From: Dissophora ornata
Taxonomy: Eukaryota; Mortierellomycota; Mortierellomycetes; Mortierellales; Mortierellaceae
Reading direction: 5' to 3'
DNA length: 34,595 nt
Assembly: GCA_025201705.1 (NCBI GenBank)
Contig: MU616871.1
Coordinates: forward strand, 1,022-35,616
How positions within the stretch are numbered: the first letter of the stretch is position 1; the number at the start of each line of letters is the position of its first letter. Under the pieces are notes generated by a model. The model was not told the origin of the DNA, made no database searches, and saw only the letters and a program-made list of their open reading frames with translations. The translations under genes were made by a program, and so were the position numbers. Shown in pieces: positions 32,511 through 34,595 of the stretch.

Positions 32511-34525
32511 CTAAAAAGTATCGACCGCGTCGAACTGCAGAATAGTGCTGTATATCTTATCGCCAACCTCCGCCTCTGCCTTGATCTCGTTCAGTCCAAA
32601 GTTCATGATGACCTTCACCTTGACCTATATCGAGGATCATCAAATTCGCATTAATCTCATGTCCCGTCATCTTTGCACGTAGTAACTGTTTAGAAACCTT
32701 CGTATTTTCTTACCATCGATCCTAGCCGAGAAAGCGGCGAATGTGGGCATGGAATAGGGATGTCAGCGAGTTTGGAGACACCCATGTCTGTGGTATATCG
32801 TGGTGGGTCTCCATCCGCATCAGCCGCGTACAGCGCAATATTATAGTCCTCTGGCGCCTCTGAGTACTTTGTGAACGAGAATTCCCGCGTCATGCATTCA
32901 TCGACATTGATCTTTTGGCCCTTCTTGACGAAAGGCGTGAAGCGATCGATACACCAAACGCCATTGACTTCGAACTTGCGCTTAGCCAGAGGATCCCTAC
33001 CCTTCTCAAAAGGTTGATCCGAAGAGATGCCGTAACAGCGTCGAGCAATACGTGCAGTTACTACTCGAGGATTTAGCCCAACACAGACGGCCCCACGAAC
33101 AACAGCCAACTCTGGACGCGGTGGGATGGATATCAAGCCGACTTGGCCACTGAACTGTGCTCTGACGCGGGTGTAGAGGTAGTTGGAAGAGCCGAATCCA
33201 CCGACCAAAAAGATGGCGGAGCAGTTCTTGGCCTGTGTGAGTTGCTCCTGAATGAGCGAGAGCACATCCTTAACTACAGGCTCAAAGACTTCTTCCTTTA
33301 GCTCAGCTGCGGTGAGGACCAAATAACCGTCGTCAATCCCGATCGCCTCTGGATCCTCGAGATCTTCGAAGCACTTATTCGCCGGTAGCTGCAGGAACTG
33401 GTCCTCGATTCCATCAAACTGAGGTTTGATGACATCTGCGAACGTGTCAACTAGATTGGGGATGATGGTTGCCGGAAAATTGGCAGCGTGGTGACCGAAT
33501 TTTTGTTCCAGGAGCCGGCGCATATTGCGATCCAAGAATACAGACCCACACGAAGCACCATGGCCCTTGGTGACCTCCGAGAGCCGCCGTCCTGCGCTCG
33601 TCACTGAGATCTCAAAGACGATCAAGTCTACAGTTCCTCCGCCAGCGTCGCAAATCATGAAGCGGTCTCCATTACCGAGATCAAACTGGTCACACTTGCG
33701 CTCGCAATACAGTGCAGCAGCCTCAGGTTCAGAGATGAGCATGAGTCTGTCGGGATGGTCTGTTTCCTTGATCATCCCGGACTTGATAGCGGCTTGTCGC
33801 ATCACGTTCTTGGCCCTGTCGGACCACATGGCAGGGACTGTGAGGCAGTACCGAAAGTGGTCCCGCTGAAAGTTCTTTGCGAACCCACGCATAATCTCGC
33901 CTTCGACGTACTCGTGGAAAGCTCCCAGGTAGTCCGAGATGGCGTCAAGGACGGAGATGTTTACCTCGAGAGGCTCGTTATGCATGTTCTCGTCGAGATG
34001 GAGTTTGTACTGGTAAAGGAGCGTGTGGTGTCGAGCCGAGGGTTTGAGCGTCTCAAGCTTGGCTTTCCACCCCCAGGCGACCAGTTTGTGCTCAGGGTCG
34101 TCTTTTCTGTACAGATTCAAGGTTGGAGTCTTTGGATACTGGATACTCTGCCTGGGCCTGAGCGGAGCAATTGACGCGCGTTCAAAACAGGAGTGTTTAG
34201 TGTGATTCTCAGGGGGACGAGAAGGACGAGAAGGAGCACACCTCGGAAGGTCGGGTCCTTACCAGGACGTGATGTCGATCACCTCTTTGTCATCCTGGGC
34301 ATAAGCATAGGCACATCCTCTATCAGGTGTTTGCAGGGCTTAGGTTAAAATACAAGCGCCGTGTGGATAGCAACGGTGCGGCATTTCACTAAAGTAGCTG
34401 TCGAGGAAGAAGACAACGTCCGCGTTGACCATAAAAGTGCTGCCTGCATACGAGTATGTAGTGCCAAAGTCAATGGCCATGACAATAGGGTAGTCCTTTG
34501 GGTTAAAGACCTGCTGTTGCATCAT
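32511..34525 (-). CDS. Hsp70 family protein, HSPA12 type
   Basis: Four exons: 34525-34452, 34319-34263, 34157-32714 and 32624-32511; introns 34451-34320, 34262-34158 and 32713-32625; 562 residues. HSPA12 proteins have a divergent Hsp70 ATPase domain and a reduced or altered substrate domain. Splicing the first intron at GTATGC restores the phosphate-1 loop AIDFGTTYSGCAYA (about 17-30). Phosphate-2 is FMICDAGGGTVDLIVFEI, and the adenosine motif is FLVGGFGSSNYLYTRV. LMLISEPEAAALYC is also diagnostic. The last exon supplies the closing beta segment VKVKVIMNFGLNEIKAEAEV; without it the protein would end prematurely after the VRKYEGF read-through. Function is probably chaperone-like or signalling. 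HSPA12-type genes tend to be numerous in early-diverging fungi, from general knowledge. Confidence 0.92.
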
Positions 34526-34595
34526 GAAGGAGTGAGAGGTGAATGAGAAGTGTGTTGGAAGGAATGAAGGGGAATGAGTAGACGAACAGGAAAAA

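Noticed and set aside
34447..34451. GC donor after TATGCAG for the first HSPA12 intron
   Set aside because: The GTATGC donor four to five bases earlier gives the canonical AIDFGTTYSG loop, so no GC intron is needed.
1..34595. CRISPR array or prokaryotic operon
   Set aside because: No spaced direct repeats were seen, and the intron-rich gene structure is eukaryotic.

Overview
This window is nuclear DNA from a filamentous fungus. The genes are broken by many short GT-AG introns, mostly 70-140 nt, with fungal-type splice sites. Two products (an ITFG2-like KICSTOR protein and an attractin/MEGF8-like receptor) are expected in animals and early-diverging fungi rather than yeasts or Ascomycota. They sit beside fungal markers: a Dam1 kinetochore subunit, a LYC1 acetyltransferase, a Ppn1 endopolyphosphatase and a GID E3 subunit. 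The best fit is Mortierellomycota (Mortierella/Linnemannia-like). This is inferred from gene content, not from a database search.

Left part (1-6.7 kb) is accessory. Positions 229-3489 (minus) hold a decayed Crypton-type tyrosine-recombinase element with a C-terminal Gcr1-like DNA-binding domain. It has two in-frame stops, a frame slip and a replaced catalytic histidine. It is followed by a divergent pair of paralogous 57- and 59-residue protein genes (4109-4282 minus, 4890-5069 plus) that look like an undescribed small-protein family, and by a possible 91-residue hypothetical gene (6017-6292 minus).

The middle and right parts are dense housekeeping-type genes, reconstructed exon by exon: BTB/POZ protein (6733-8828 +), endopolyphosphatase (9319-11250 -), LYC1-like acetyltransferase (12052-13266 +), Rmd5/Gid2 RING E3 subunit (13544-15547 +, nine exons, one GC-AG intron), ITFG2-like protein of about 1,907 aa (15724-22031 -, seven exons), four-TM protein with a Pro/Tyr-rich tail (23183-24172 +), CUB-EGF-kelch-PSI-TM receptor of about 1,672 aa (24336-30005 -, eight exons), Dam1 (30813-32155 -, three exons) and an HSPA12-type Hsp70 (32511-34525 -, four exons).

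The genes do not form one pathway. Several concern nutrient and stress control: Ppn1 (vacuolar polyphosphate), ITFG2 (KICSTOR arm of amino-acid signalling to TORC1), Rmd5 (GID/CTLH degradation of metabolic enzymes) and LYC1 (lysine acetylation). Neighbours are mostly convergent or divergent with intergenic gaps of 160-1,150 bp. No rRNA, convincing tRNA or CRISPR array was found. All splice junctions were inferred by eye from GT/GC-AG sites, reading-frame continuity and family motifs.
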